Source: Luteimonas kalidii
GTDB lineage: Bacteria > Pseudomonadota > Gammaproteobacteria > Xanthomonadales > Xanthomonadaceae
DNA: 64,000 nt
Direction of reading: 5' to 3'
Assembly: GCF_029887935.1 (NCBI RefSeq)
Contig: NZ_JARXRO010000018.1
Span: 124,001 to 188,000, forward strand
Below the pieces are notes generated by a model. The model ran no database searches, was not told the DNA's origin, and worked only from the letters and a program-made list of their open reading frames with translations. Position numbers and translations under genes: made by a program. Shown piece by piece: positions 27,206 to 38,107 of the stretch (the first letter of the stretch is position 1; every line of letters begins with the position of its first letter).

Positions 27206-29746
27206 ATGGCGGTGCTCGCGCCCGACCATTCCATCGCCGGGTTCATCCCGCTATCGTCACACGTGTCGCCGCACGTGGTGAAGACGACCGGCGGCGACTT
27301 CCTCCTGTGCTGGCGGCTGGACGGCCTTCCCTTCGTCGGACGCGAGGAGTGGGACCTCGAGCATCGGCACAACACCCTCAATCGCATGCTGCAGACATTG
27401 CGCGCGCCCGACTTCGTCAACGTGGCGTTCTGGGTGCACGATCTGCGCCGGCGCGGCCGAATCGACGCGCATGGGCACTTCGCGCAGCCATTCAACCAGC
27501 AGCTCTCAGACGATTACCACGAGCTGCTGTCGTCGCAGCGCATCATGCGCAACGAACTTTATCTGACCATGCTGTACCGGCCAATCGTGGTCGGCAAGCG
27601 GCTGGTCGAGCGCTCCGGCAACCGCGATGTCCTGCAGGCACAGCAGGACCAGGCGGTGTCCAAGCTGATGGAGCTGGCAGGCAACGTCGAGGCGGTGCTG
27701 AAGGACTACGCTCCGGTGCGACTCGGCATGTACGAGGCGGACAACAGCGTCGTGTTCTCGGAGACCCTGGAACACCTCGGCTTCCTGCTCAACCGGATCG
27801 ACGAGCCGGTCCCCGTGCTGAATGCGCCGGTGCACGACTACCTGGCCGTCAGCCGGCACATGTTCTCGTCCAAGACGGGTGATTTCGTGGTCCGGACCCC
27901 GTCGGGCGGCAACGTCTTCGGAGCGATCCTCAACATCAAGGAGTATTCCGATTCGACCTGGCCCGGGATCCTCAACGGCCTGAAATACCTGGACTTCGAA
28001 TACGTCATCACCCATTCCTTCAGCCCAATGGGCCGCCAGGACGCGCTGCGCGTCCTCGACCGGACCAAAGGTATGATGATCTCGTCCGGGGACAAGGCCG
28101 TGAGCCAGATCGTCGAGCTGGACCAGGCGATGGACCAGGTCGCGTCGGGACATTTCGTGCTCGGCGAGTACCACTTCATCATGGCGCTCTACGCCGACAC
28201 CCAGGAGCAGCTGGCGCAGAACATCGCCACGGCGCGCGCGGAGCTGTCGAACGCGGGATTCGTATCCGCGAAGGAAGATCTCGCCGTCTGCTCGTCGTTC
28301 TACTCCCAGCTGCCGGGGAACTGGCGCTTCCGTACCCGGCTGGCGAACGTGAGCTCCCTCAACTTTCTGGGCTTGTCGCCGCTGCACAACTTCGCCACCG
28401 GCAAGCGCGACCTCAATCCCTGGGGCGAGTGCGTGACGGTTCTCCAGACCACGAACGGACAGCCCTACTACTTCAATTTCCACGCCACTCACCCGGCCGA
28501 GGACTCCCGTGGCGAGAAGGCGATCGCCAATACGATGGTGATCGGCAAGTCGGGCACCGGCAAGACCGCGCTGATCAACTTCCTGCTCAGCCAGGTGCAG
28601 AAGCTCGATCCCTGCCCCACGATCTTCTTCTTCGACAAGGACCGGGGTGCCGAGATCTTCGTGCGGGCGTGCGGCGGCAACTACCTGGCCCTGGAGAACG
28701 GAGCGCCGACCGGGTTCAACCCGCTGCAGTGCGAGCGCACGGAGGCGAACGTGCAGTTCCTCTCGGGGCTGGTCAAGGAGCTTGCCGGCAAGTCGCAGTA
28801 CACCGCCCGCGAGGACGAGGACATCCATCGCGCCGTGGAAGGCATGCTCGACATGCCGCTGCATCTGCGCTCGATGACGAACCTTCAGAAGAGTCTTCCC
28901 AACATGGGAGACGACGGGCTCTACGCGCGGCTGCGCAAATGGACCGCGGGCAATGCGCTCGGCTGGGTGTTCGACAATCCGGTGGACACCGTCGACCTCG
29001 AGCGCGCCAGCATCATCGGCTTCGACTACACGGACGTGATCGACAATCCGGAAGTCCGGGTGCCCGTGATCGCCTATCTGCTGCACCGCCTCGAGGGGCT
29101 GATCGACGGGCGCCGGCTGATCTACGTGATGGACGAGTTCTGGAAGATCCTCGACGGCTCTGGCGGACTGAAGGAGTTCGCCAAGAACAAGCAGAAGACG
29201 ATCCGCAAGCAGAATGGCCTGGGGATCTTCGCCACCCAGAGCCCCGAGGACGCGCTCGCCAGCGACATCTCCGCGGCCCTGATCGAACAGACGGCCACCT
29301 TGATCCTGCTGCCCAATCCCAATGCGTCGCGCGAGGACTACATCGAGGGCCTGAAGCTGAGCGAAGCGGAGTTCCAGGTCGTCAAGGGGCTCGACGAACG
29401 CTCGCGCACGTTCCTGGTCAAGCAGGGGCACGGTTCGACCGTGTGCCAGTTGAATTTGCGCGGCCTGGACGATGCGCTGGCGGTGGTGTCGGCCAGCACG
29501 GACAACATCGAGATCATGCATCGGATCATCGAAGAAGAGTCGTGCCGGACGGGGGTGGCAGTTGAAGATCTTGCCCCCGGGAGTTGGCTTCCAAGATTCT
29601 TCGAGGAGCGCAAGGGGTCTGGCAGGAATGCTCAACCAGTATTGTCAGGGCAGGGTGGCAGCGAGGTCGCTGATAAGGGCCAGCGCCGCTCTGTCTCAGG
29701 ACCGAGGGCGGCGGCAGCTGACGTTGGAACCAGATACAGGGCATGA
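27206..29746 (+). CDS. virB4: VirB4, T4SS energising ATPase
   Basis: VirB4 is the largest T4SS ATPase and powers pilus assembly and substrate transfer. The 846-residue protein has the CagE/TrbE-type N-terminal domain, then a RecA-like domain with Walker A GKSGTGKT (447-454), Walker B LIYVMDEFW (Asp643, Glu644) and a GIFATQSPED segment. The last 50 residues after the ATPase core are low-complexity and more AT-rich at the DNA level. It is not a VirD4: it has no N-terminal membrane pair followed by an all-alpha domain. Confidence 0.95.
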   Translation: MAVLAPDHSIAGFIPLSSHVSPHVVKTTGGDFLLCWRLDGLPFVGREEWDLEHRHNTLNRMLQTLRAPDFVNVAFWVHDLRRRGRIDAHGHFAQPFNQQLSDDYHELLSSQRIMRNELYLTMLYRPIVVGKRLVERSGNRDVLQAQQDQAVSKLMELAGNVEAVLKDYAPVRLGMYEADNSVVFSETLEHLGFLLNRIDEPVPVLNAPVHDYLAVSRHMFSSKTGDFVVRTPSGGNVFGAILNIKEYSDSTWPGILNGLKYLDFEYVITHSFSPMGRQDALRVLDRTKGMMISSGDKAVSQIVELDQAMDQVASGHFVLGEYHFIMALYADTQEQLAQNIATARAELSNAGFVSAKEDLAVCSSFYSQLPGNWRFRTRLANVSSLNFLGLSPLHNFATGKRDLNPWGECVTVLQTTNGQPYYFNFHATHPAEDSRGEKAIANTMVIGKSGTGKTALINFLLSQVQKLDPCPTIFFFDKDRGAEIFVRACGGNYLALENGAPTGFNPLQCERTEANVQFLSGLVKELAGKSQYTAREDEDIHRAVEGMLDMPLHLRSMTNLQKSLPNMGDDGLYARLRKWTAGNALGWVFDNPVDTVDLERASIIGFDYTDVIDNPEVRVPVIAYLLHRLEGLIDGRRLIYVMDEFWKILDGSGGLKEFAKNKQKTIRKQNGLGIFATQSPEDALASDISAALIEQTATLILLPNPNASREDYIEGLKLSEAEFQVVKGLDERSRTFLVKQGHGSTVCQLNLRGLDDALAVVSASTDNIEIMHRIIEEESCRTGVAVEDLAPGSWLPRFFEERKGSGRNAQPVLSGQGGSEVADKGQRRSVSGPRAAAADVGTRYRA

Positions 29747-29802
29747 GGCTCGCGCAGGCAGATCATTGATCCATGCAGTACCAACTCGAGGTCGGAGCTT
29801 CC

Positions 29803-30591
29803 ATGAACATCAATATTCGAATGACGTCGATGCTGCTTCTTGCGCTCTCGGGTGCTTGTCTGGCGCCCGCTGCACGGGCACAACTTGTGGTGGCGGATCC
29901 CGTGCATATCCAGACCAACAAGTTTGCCTGGATCGCCCAGTACCGGCAGATGTATTCCGACGAGATCAATCAGGCGAGACAGATCCAGAATCAGATCGAG
30001 CAGATCAGGACCCAGATCCAGGACCTGCAGGAGCAGCAGGTGAATGGCCTCAAGTTCCTGTCCGACCACGGCCCGCGTGATACCAACCTGAAGCGGCGCA
30101 ACGACAGCGCGTTCCTGGACGAGCGCTGCGGCCCACTGGAAGCCGACGGGCTTCGGGCGATGTTGAGTGGCATGACGGCACCTCGGCGCGTGTCGCGTGC
30201 CAGGGAACGGCAATACGAGGCGTGCGCCGCGGTGGTTCAGCTCGATAACCAGCGCCACAACTTCCTGGTGGACGTGATCCGGAAAGTGCAGGGCCAGGAT
30301 GCGGAGATCGCGAAACTGCAGGCGGAAAGCGCGAGTACCGGCGGCAACGAACGTGGCCGCCTGGAGCGCAACTCCAACGCGATCCAGCAACTGCAGGCGG
30401 CCCAGAGCGCGGAGATGGAGAACGCGCAGCGTCAACTGCAGTACTACGCGCATCAGATCGAGGCGTTCTCCAACGAGATGGCATGGTCGGGGCAGGCCGC
30501 CTTCAGCAACAAGCGCAGCCTGCTCGACCACGCGGTGGAGTACGGCACGCTCAAGGCTGCACTGCAGGTCGCCCGGTCACGGGACCGCTGA
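29803..30591 (+). CDS. virB5: VirB5-like minor pilus component
   Basis: VirB5 sits at the pilus tip. The ATG at 29803 gives 262 residues with a signal peptide (cleavage near ARAQL) and a mature part that is mostly helical and rich in Gln, Glu and Arg, including a clear heptad pattern in 50-80 and 165-215. This agrees with the VirB5/TrbJ fold, but sequence similarity within the family is low. A Cys pair (DERCGPLE and EACAAV) may form a disulfide. Base composition is visibly lower in GC than in neighbouring operon genes. Confidence 0.8.
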   Translation: MNINIRMTSMLLLALSGACLAPAARAQLVVADPVHIQTNKFAWIAQYRQMYSDEINQARQIQNQIEQIRTQIQDLQEQQVNGLKFLSDHGPRDTNLKRRNDSAFLDERCGPLEADGLRAMLSGMTAPRRVSRARERQYEACAAVVQLDNQRHNFLVDVIRKVQGQDAEIAKLQAESASTGGNERGRLERNSNAIQQLQAAQSAEMENAQRQLQYYAHQIEAFSNEMAWSGQAAFSNKRSLLDHAVEYGTLKAALQVARSRDR

Positions 30592-30652
30592 ACGCGGTTG
30601 ACGTGACGGGTGGTTCAACAGCAGGGATCGAAGCCAGGATCGCGGGGACGCA

Positions 30653-31648
30653 ATGGACGGCATGTTGACACTGGCAAGCACGCTGCTGGACCTGATTCCG
30701 GCGCGGGCGGGCATGCCCAACTTTGTTTTCTTTCACGAGATCAACGCCTTCATCGATGATGAGCTGATCCACGAGTATCTGCCCAATCTCGGCGAGCGGG
30801 TGATCCGCGTGCTCGGTGGGATCGGCGTACTGCTGCTGACGCTGTGGATCATGATCCAGGGGTATCGCATCGTCACCGGTCAGTCGCGCGAGTCGATGAT
30901 GGCCCTGGTGGTGAACGCCCTGCGTGCAACGTTCATCGTCGGGATCGCGCTTGGCCTGGGCGCCTCGTTCGGACCGATCTATGGCACGGTGACCGACGGG
31001 CTGTCGCGGGTCGTCAACGAGACGATGACCGGCGATCCCGACGGCGAAGGTGCCTATGCCGACATCGACCGCACGCTGGCCATCATGCAGGCAGCGCTTA
31101 CCGTTGTGGACTCGGTGGATACGTCGCACGACGAGGAAACGCGCGAGCGCAAGGACCGCACGCTCGCCATGATCACCGCCGGCCTGGGCCTGCCCGCTAT
31201 CACCGCGGCCGCCGCAATCATGCTGAACAAGTTCGCGATCGGTCTGGTGCTCGCGCTCGGGCCGCTGTTCATCCTGTGCCTGCTGTTCGAACAGACCAGG
31301 CCGCTGTTCCACAAATGGCTCCTCTACGGCGTCGGCGCCGTCTTCTCGATGGCGGTGCTCAGCGTCACGGTGACCCTGGCGCTGGACATGGTGATCGCGG
31401 TGGGAACCGCCTTCTGGATCGGTGGCGTACTGGGCGTCGGTGGGGATGGTGAAAGCCTGACGAGCATGGCGATGCAGCAAGGGGGGCTCGGACTCATCCT
31501 GACCACGCTGATCGTCAGCACGCCGCCGATCGCCGCGATGCTGTTCCAGGGAACGCTCGGTCAGTTCAGCCCCTACAGCGCATTCCAGCCGCAGCCGGCG
31601 CCAGGCTCTCCCGGCAATCCGGGCGGGACCCTGACGTCAGCGCGCTGA
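30653..31648 (+). CDS. virB6: VirB6, polytopic T4SS membrane protein
   Basis: VirB6 is a polytopic inner-membrane protein that helps form the translocation channel. The 331-residue product has about six membrane segments and a hydrophilic central loop (about 115-165). The GPLFILCLLFEQTRPLFHKW segment is the conserved TrbL/VirB6 signature region. It is the last gene of the operon. No other open frame with similar codon use follows it on this strand. Confidence 0.9.
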   Translation: MDGMLTLASTLLDLIPARAGMPNFVFFHEINAFIDDELIHEYLPNLGERVIRVLGGIGVLLLTLWIMIQGYRIVTGQSRESMMALVVNALRATFIVGIALGLGASFGPIYGTVTDGLSRVVNETMTGDPDGEGAYADIDRTLAIMQAALTVVDSVDTSHDEETRERKDRTLAMITAGLGLPAITAAAAIMLNKFAIGLVLALGPLFILCLLFEQTRPLFHKWLLYGVGAVFSMAVLSVTVTLALDMVIAVGTAFWIGGVLGVGGDGESLTSMAMQQGGLGLILTTLIVSTPPIAAMLFQGTLGQFSPYSAFQPQPAPGSPGNPGGTLTSAR

Positions 31649-31950
31649 TCCGGGTCCTTGGGAAGACGCTGCTGCTTCGCAACGCGGGGCTCACGTCAGC
31701 GCCGGTCTCGCCGCGGCCCGGGCACGAGTGACGACCGGAGCCGGCAGAGCCTGGCGTTGCGGGATGGCGCCGCCGCAACGGACCCTCTCCGAGGTGCTCG
31801 CGGGCCATGCTTCGTCCTGCACCCGGGGCGCTCCTGGAGTGAACGCATGGATGACGAGACCCTGACAGGGGATTGCCGCCGATCTGGAGCGAAGGTCGCG
31901 GTAGAACCGGATTCGGGAGCGGTTCCTCGCGACGTCGCCGACCGGACGGA
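31649..31950. other. Intergenic region downstream of virB6
   Basis: About 300 bases with no convincing gene. A short frame starting with ATG at 31848 could encode 35 residues rich in Asp and Glu, with no ribosome site. No terminator, attachment site, effector or immunity gene was recognised. Confidence 0.5.
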
Positions 31951-32796
31951 CTAACGATCCTGCTTCGATCCAGCGTGAGGGGCCCCGCGCGCGGGGACCA
32001 ATGCGTCATCGATCAGTACCGCCAACCGCGCCCCAGCCAGCCGCACCTGCGCTTCCGCCGTCGGCGTATGCGTGGCGAGATAGCGCGCGTCGAGCTTCGC
32101 GCGCGGTGGCACCACGCCCGGCGCCATGGCGATCCGGCAGGACGCTTCGGCCCAATGATCCGCGTCCGCCGCGGTCACGGCGGGCCCGCCCACCGGGCGC
32201 TTTACAGGCGTGGCGGCCAGCTTGCGTACGTAGCCCTCTTCGTCCAACCCCGCGGACTTGAGCAGTTCGCCGTCCCACACCCGGTGCAGGTTGGTGCCCT
32301 TGCCGTGGAGCTGTACCTGCACCGTGTTGCCGCCGCGGTCGCGGGCGTTGCCGGCGTGCATGGGCTGGTGGATGTCGCCCACGAAATGGACCAGGAACTT
32401 CAGCGCCTGCAGGCGCTCGGCATCGCTGCGGCTGCGGTCGGCCAGGATCGCAGCCTGGGCGCGGATCGCCTCCACCGCGCAGTCGCCCCTGGGGCAGGCG
32501 GCCGGGGCGTCGTAGCGGCAGCCCAGCTCGCCGAGGTTCACGTAGTGCCACTTGGCCGAGCGTTTGCCCAGGTCGGGGTCGTTGGCGCGCACGTCGTCGG
32601 CCCAGTTGGCCACGTCGGCCAGCGAGTGCAGCCCTTCGGTGGCCAGCAGGCGCTGCACCTCGGCGTGCGCGGCGGGGGTGAGTTGCGGTTCGGCCAGGCG
32701 CGCCACCAGGCGGTGGCCGAGCGGGCCCCAGGCGTGGGCGGCAGGGGCGCAGGCGATCAGGAGCGCGAGAACGAGTGCGGCAGGGAAACGTTGCAT
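31951..32796 (-). CDS. Secreted S1/P1-type nuclease
   Basis: Enzymes of this family are zinc-dependent nucleases that cut single-stranded DNA and RNA. The ATG at 32796 gives 281 residues. The signal peptide ends at AHA, and the mature protein starts with Trp23, whose N-terminus binds a zinc ion in the family. Further ligands are visible: GHRL, ADDVRA, WHYVNL, HFVGDIHQPMH and NLHRVWD. Earlier in-frame starts up to 32913 would bury the signal peptide. It is convergent with virB6, in a region with no other gene. Confidence 0.9.
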   Translation of the reverse strand: MQRFPAALVLALLIACAPAAHAWGPLGHRLVARLAEPQLTPAAHAEVQRLLATEGLHSLADVANWADDVRANDPDLGKRSAKWHYVNLGELGCRYDAPAACPRGDCAVEAIRAQAAILADRSRSDAERLQALKFLVHFVGDIHQPMHAGNARDRGGNTVQVQLHGKGTNLHRVWDGELLKSAGLDEEGYVRKLAATPVKRPVGGPAVTAADADHWAEASCRIAMAPGVVPPRAKLDARYLATHTPTAEAQVRLAGARLAVLIDDALVPARGAPHAGSKQDR

Positions 32797-35176
<2,380 letters not shown>

Positions 35177-35202
35177 GCCGGCGGTAGCCATCCGCGATAC
35201 CC

Positions 35203-35233
35203 GAAGCCCCGCCCGTGCGGGGCTTCTTGTTTT
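35203..35233 (+). terminator. Rho-independent terminator after gap
   Basis: A 10-bp stem (GAAGCCCCGC and its complement) with a 4-base loop is followed by TTGTTTT, 27 bases after the stop. Confidence 0.88.
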
Positions 35234-35296
35234 CGGGGGCCGCCCGGCTAAGGTGGCCGGCAATGCGTCCGCTCGGGCGCCGAAGGGGATGACGCG

Positions 35297-38107
35297 ATGG
35301 AAGGATTCCTGGTCCTGCTGGGGCTGGCGGTGCTGGCCCTCCCGGTGCTGGTGGTGGTGGCGCTGGTGTCGATCGGCGGGCTCAAGCGCCGCGTGGCCGA
35401 GCTGGAGGACGCGGTCGGGCAACTGCGCACCGGCGTTGCGCCGTCCCCCGCCGCGCGCGAGGTGCGCGAGGCATCGGTGACCGAACCCTGGATGCAGCCG
35501 GCACCGGTATCGGACCGGCCGTCTGCGGTCGCGGCGGACACGGCGATACCGGGCGGCCCCCCGGAGCCGGTGGTCGGCGCGACTGGCGCCGCCGCGCCGC
35601 AGGTCGCGTCGTCGGAGGTCCAGGGGCCGGACACAGGCGTCCAAGCTGGCGCGGGCGAAGCGAGGCTGGCCGATGCCGCGCCCGCCGGCGCGCGGGGACA
35701 GCGTCCGTCCACGCCGCTACCGCCCCCGCTGCCCTCGCGCGACGCCGCGGGGTCCGGGCCGCTTTCGCCGCCGCCGCCGCGCACTCCCCCGCCGCGCGAC
35801 TTCGCGGGCGCATTCGTCCGCGCGGTGCAGCGCTGGTTCACCGTCGGCAACGTGCCGGTGAAGGTCGGCATGCTGGTGCTGCTGGCGGGCGTCGGCGCGC
35901 TGCTCAAGTACGCCAACGACCAGGGATGGCTGCAGCTGCCGATCGAGCTGCGGCTGGCCGGCGTGTCGGCGGCGGCAGTGGCCGGGCTGGTGTTCGGCTG
36001 GCGCAAGCGCATCGACAAGCCGGCGTTCGCGCTGGCCCTGCAGGGCGGGGCGATCGGGGTGCTGCTGCTGGTGGTGTTCGCCGCGTTCAAGCTCTACGGG
36101 CTGCTGCCCGCCGCAGTGGCGTTCGCGCTCAGCGTCGTGCTCGTGGCCGGGCTGGGCGTGCTCGCGGTGTTGCAGGACTCGCGCACGCTGGCGGTGCTGG
36201 GCATCCTCGCCGGCTTTCTGGCGCCGATCTGGCTGTCGACCGGCAGCGGCAATCACGTGGCGCTGTTCTCGTACTACGCGCTGCTCAACGCGGCGATCTT
36301 CGCCATCGCCTGGATGAAGTCGTGGCGGGTGCTCAACCTGCTCGGCTTCGCCTTCACCTGGGGCATCGGCGTCGCCTGGGGCGTGCTCGCCTACACGCCG
36401 GACAAGCAGGCCAGCACGCAGCCGTTCCTGGTGCTGTTCTTCGTGTTCTACCTGCTGCTGCCGATCCTGTACGCGCGGCGCCGCCCGGCCAGCCGCCGCG
36501 ACCTCATCGACGGCTGCCTGCTGTTCGGGACGCCACTGGTGGCGTTCTCGCTGCAGGCGGCGCTGCTCGAGGGCGCGCGCATGCCGCTGGCGCTGTGCGC
36601 GCTGGCGTTGGCAGCGGTGTATGCGGCGCTGGCGTGGACCCTGCGGCGGCGCGACGGCTACGCGCTGCTGGCGCAGGCGCACGCACTGCTGGCGATCGGC
36701 TTCGCCACGCTGTCGGTGCCGCTGGCGCTGTCGGCGAACGCGACCGCCAGCGTGTTCGCGCTGGAAGGGGCCGCCCTGGCGTGGCTCGGCCTGCGGCAGG
36801 GACGGCTCCTGCCGCAACTGGCCGGCCTCGGACTGCAGCTGGCGGCCGCGGGCGCGTACGCGATCGGCATGTCGGCAGCGCCGGCAGCGGACGTGCAGGC
36901 ACTCGCCAACCCGGTCTTCATGGGGGCGCTGCTGATCGCGCTCGCCGGGTTCGCGAGCGCGTGGAGCTATCGCGATGCGGGGAACATGCGCATCGCAATG
37001 GCGTACTACCTGTGGGGCCTGTTGTGGTGGTGCGGCAACCTGCACCAGGAAATCGTGGGGTTCGTGGCCGGGCCGGCACAGGTCGACGCCATGCTGGCGG
37101 CCAGCGCACTGACCGGCTGGCTCGCGGCCGAGGTGCATCGCCTGCGCCGGGCGCGCGCGCTGGCCGCGACTGCGCTGCTGGCACTGGCTTCGGCGATCCC
37201 GTTCGCGCTGGCGCAGACCGCGGTGCATGCGCATCCGTTCGAAGGCACGGGTCTGTGGGCCTGGCTCGCGTTCGCGGTGTGCGGCGTGCGCAGCCTGCTG
37301 TGCCTGCGCGGCGACACGGACCGGATCGGCGACTGGACCCAGTTCGTCTGGTGGCTGGTCTGGCCCACCGTGCTCGCGCTGTTCGCCGGCTGGCTGGCCG
37401 GAGTCGTCGATCTGGCCGCGGGCTGGGGGCTGACGGCGGTGGCGTTGCCGTGGGTGGCGCTGGTGGCGGCCTCGATGTGGCGCTGGCCGGCGCTGCGCAC
37501 GCCGCGTGGCGAATCGTTCGATGCCTTGCGCCTGCCGCTGCAACTGGTGGTGTTCGCGCTGCTCGCGCTGTGGTGGTTGGGCACCCAGTTCGCCGCGGGC
37601 GATGCCGCGCCGCTGCCGTGGCTGCCGCTGTTCAATCCGCTGGAGATGGGACAGCTGCTGGTGCTGGTGCTGCTGGTGCGCTGGCTGTGGTCGCACATGG
37701 CGCCGCGTGCGCTGGCATTGCTGCGCGTGCCGCTGCTGTCGATGGCGGGCTTCGCGTGGATCACCCAGGTCACGCTGCGCGCCGTGCATCACTGGGGCGG
37801 CGTGCCTTGGGACGCCGGCATGATGGACGACACGCTGGCCCAGACCAGCCTGACCGTGGTCTGGAGCCTGCTGGGCGTGATCGGCTGGATCGCCGGTTCG
37901 CGGCGCGGCCAGCGCATGCTGTGGCTGGCGGGCGCGGTGCTGATGGGTGTGGTGCTGGCCAAACTGGTGTTGATCGATCGCCAGCACCTGGGCGACCTGC
38001 TCGGCATCGGCTCGTTCATCGCCTACGGCCTGCTCTGCACGCTGGTGGGTTACTTCGCGCCGGCCCCGCCGCGCGCGGTGAGCGCGCCGCAGGGAGCGGC
38101 GGCATGA
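35297..38107 (+). CDS. DUF2339 polytopic membrane protein
   Basis: The 936-residue protein has one N-terminal membrane helix with a short coiled-coil (KRRVAELEDAV), a Pro/Ala-rich cytoplasmic or periplasmic linker (about 55-180), and then roughly 20 or more membrane segments to the C-terminus. This is the layout of the DUF2339 family, of unknown function. The ATG follows an AGGGG ribosome site. The stop overlaps the ATG of the DUF3999 gene, so the pair is coupled. It lies between gap and pgk but has no metabolic motif. Confidence 0.85.
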   Translation: MEGFLVLLGLAVLALPVLVVVALVSIGGLKRRVAELEDAVGQLRTGVAPSPAAREVREASVTEPWMQPAPVSDRPSAVAADTAIPGGPPEPVVGATGAAAPQVASSEVQGPDTGVQAGAGEARLADAAPAGARGQRPSTPLPPPLPSRDAAGSGPLSPPPPRTPPPRDFAGAFVRAVQRWFTVGNVPVKVGMLVLLAGVGALLKYANDQGWLQLPIELRLAGVSAAAVAGLVFGWRKRIDKPAFALALQGGAIGVLLLVVFAAFKLYGLLPAAVAFALSVVLVAGLGVLAVLQDSRTLAVLGILAGFLAPIWLSTGSGNHVALFSYYALLNAAIFAIAWMKSWRVLNLLGFAFTWGIGVAWGVLAYTPDKQASTQPFLVLFFVFYLLLPILYARRRPASRRDLIDGCLLFGTPLVAFSLQAALLEGARMPLALCALALAAVYAALAWTLRRRDGYALLAQAHALLAIGFATLSVPLALSANATASVFALEGAALAWLGLRQGRLLPQLAGLGLQLAAAGAYAIGMSAAPAADVQALANPVFMGALLIALAGFASAWSYRDAGNMRIAMAYYLWGLLWWCGNLHQEIVGFVAGPAQVDAMLAASALTGWLAAEVHRLRRARALAATALLALASAIPFALAQTAVHAHPFEGTGLWAWLAFAVCGVRSLLCLRGDTDRIGDWTQFVWWLVWPTVLALFAGWLAGVVDLAAGWGLTAVALPWVALVAASMWRWPALRTPRGESFDALRLPLQLVVFALLALWWLGTQFAAGDAAPLPWLPLFNPLEMGQLLVLVLLVRWLWSHMAPRALALLRVPLLSMAGFAWITQVTLRAVHHWGGVPWDAGMMDDTLAQTSLTVVWSLLGVIGWIAGSRRGQRMLWLAGAVLMGVVLAKLVLIDRQHLGDLLGIGSFIAYGLLCTLVGYFAPAPPRAVSAPQGAAA

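Noticed and set aside
27206..29746. VirB4 as the missing VirD4 coupling protein
   Set aside because: Its N-terminal part and length match VirB4/CagE, and it lacks the N-terminal membrane pair of VirD4.
31658..31954. 98-codon frame after virB6 as a T4SS immunity gene
   Set aside because: It has no ATG or ribosome site, no signal peptide or lipobox, and Arg-rich shadow-like composition.
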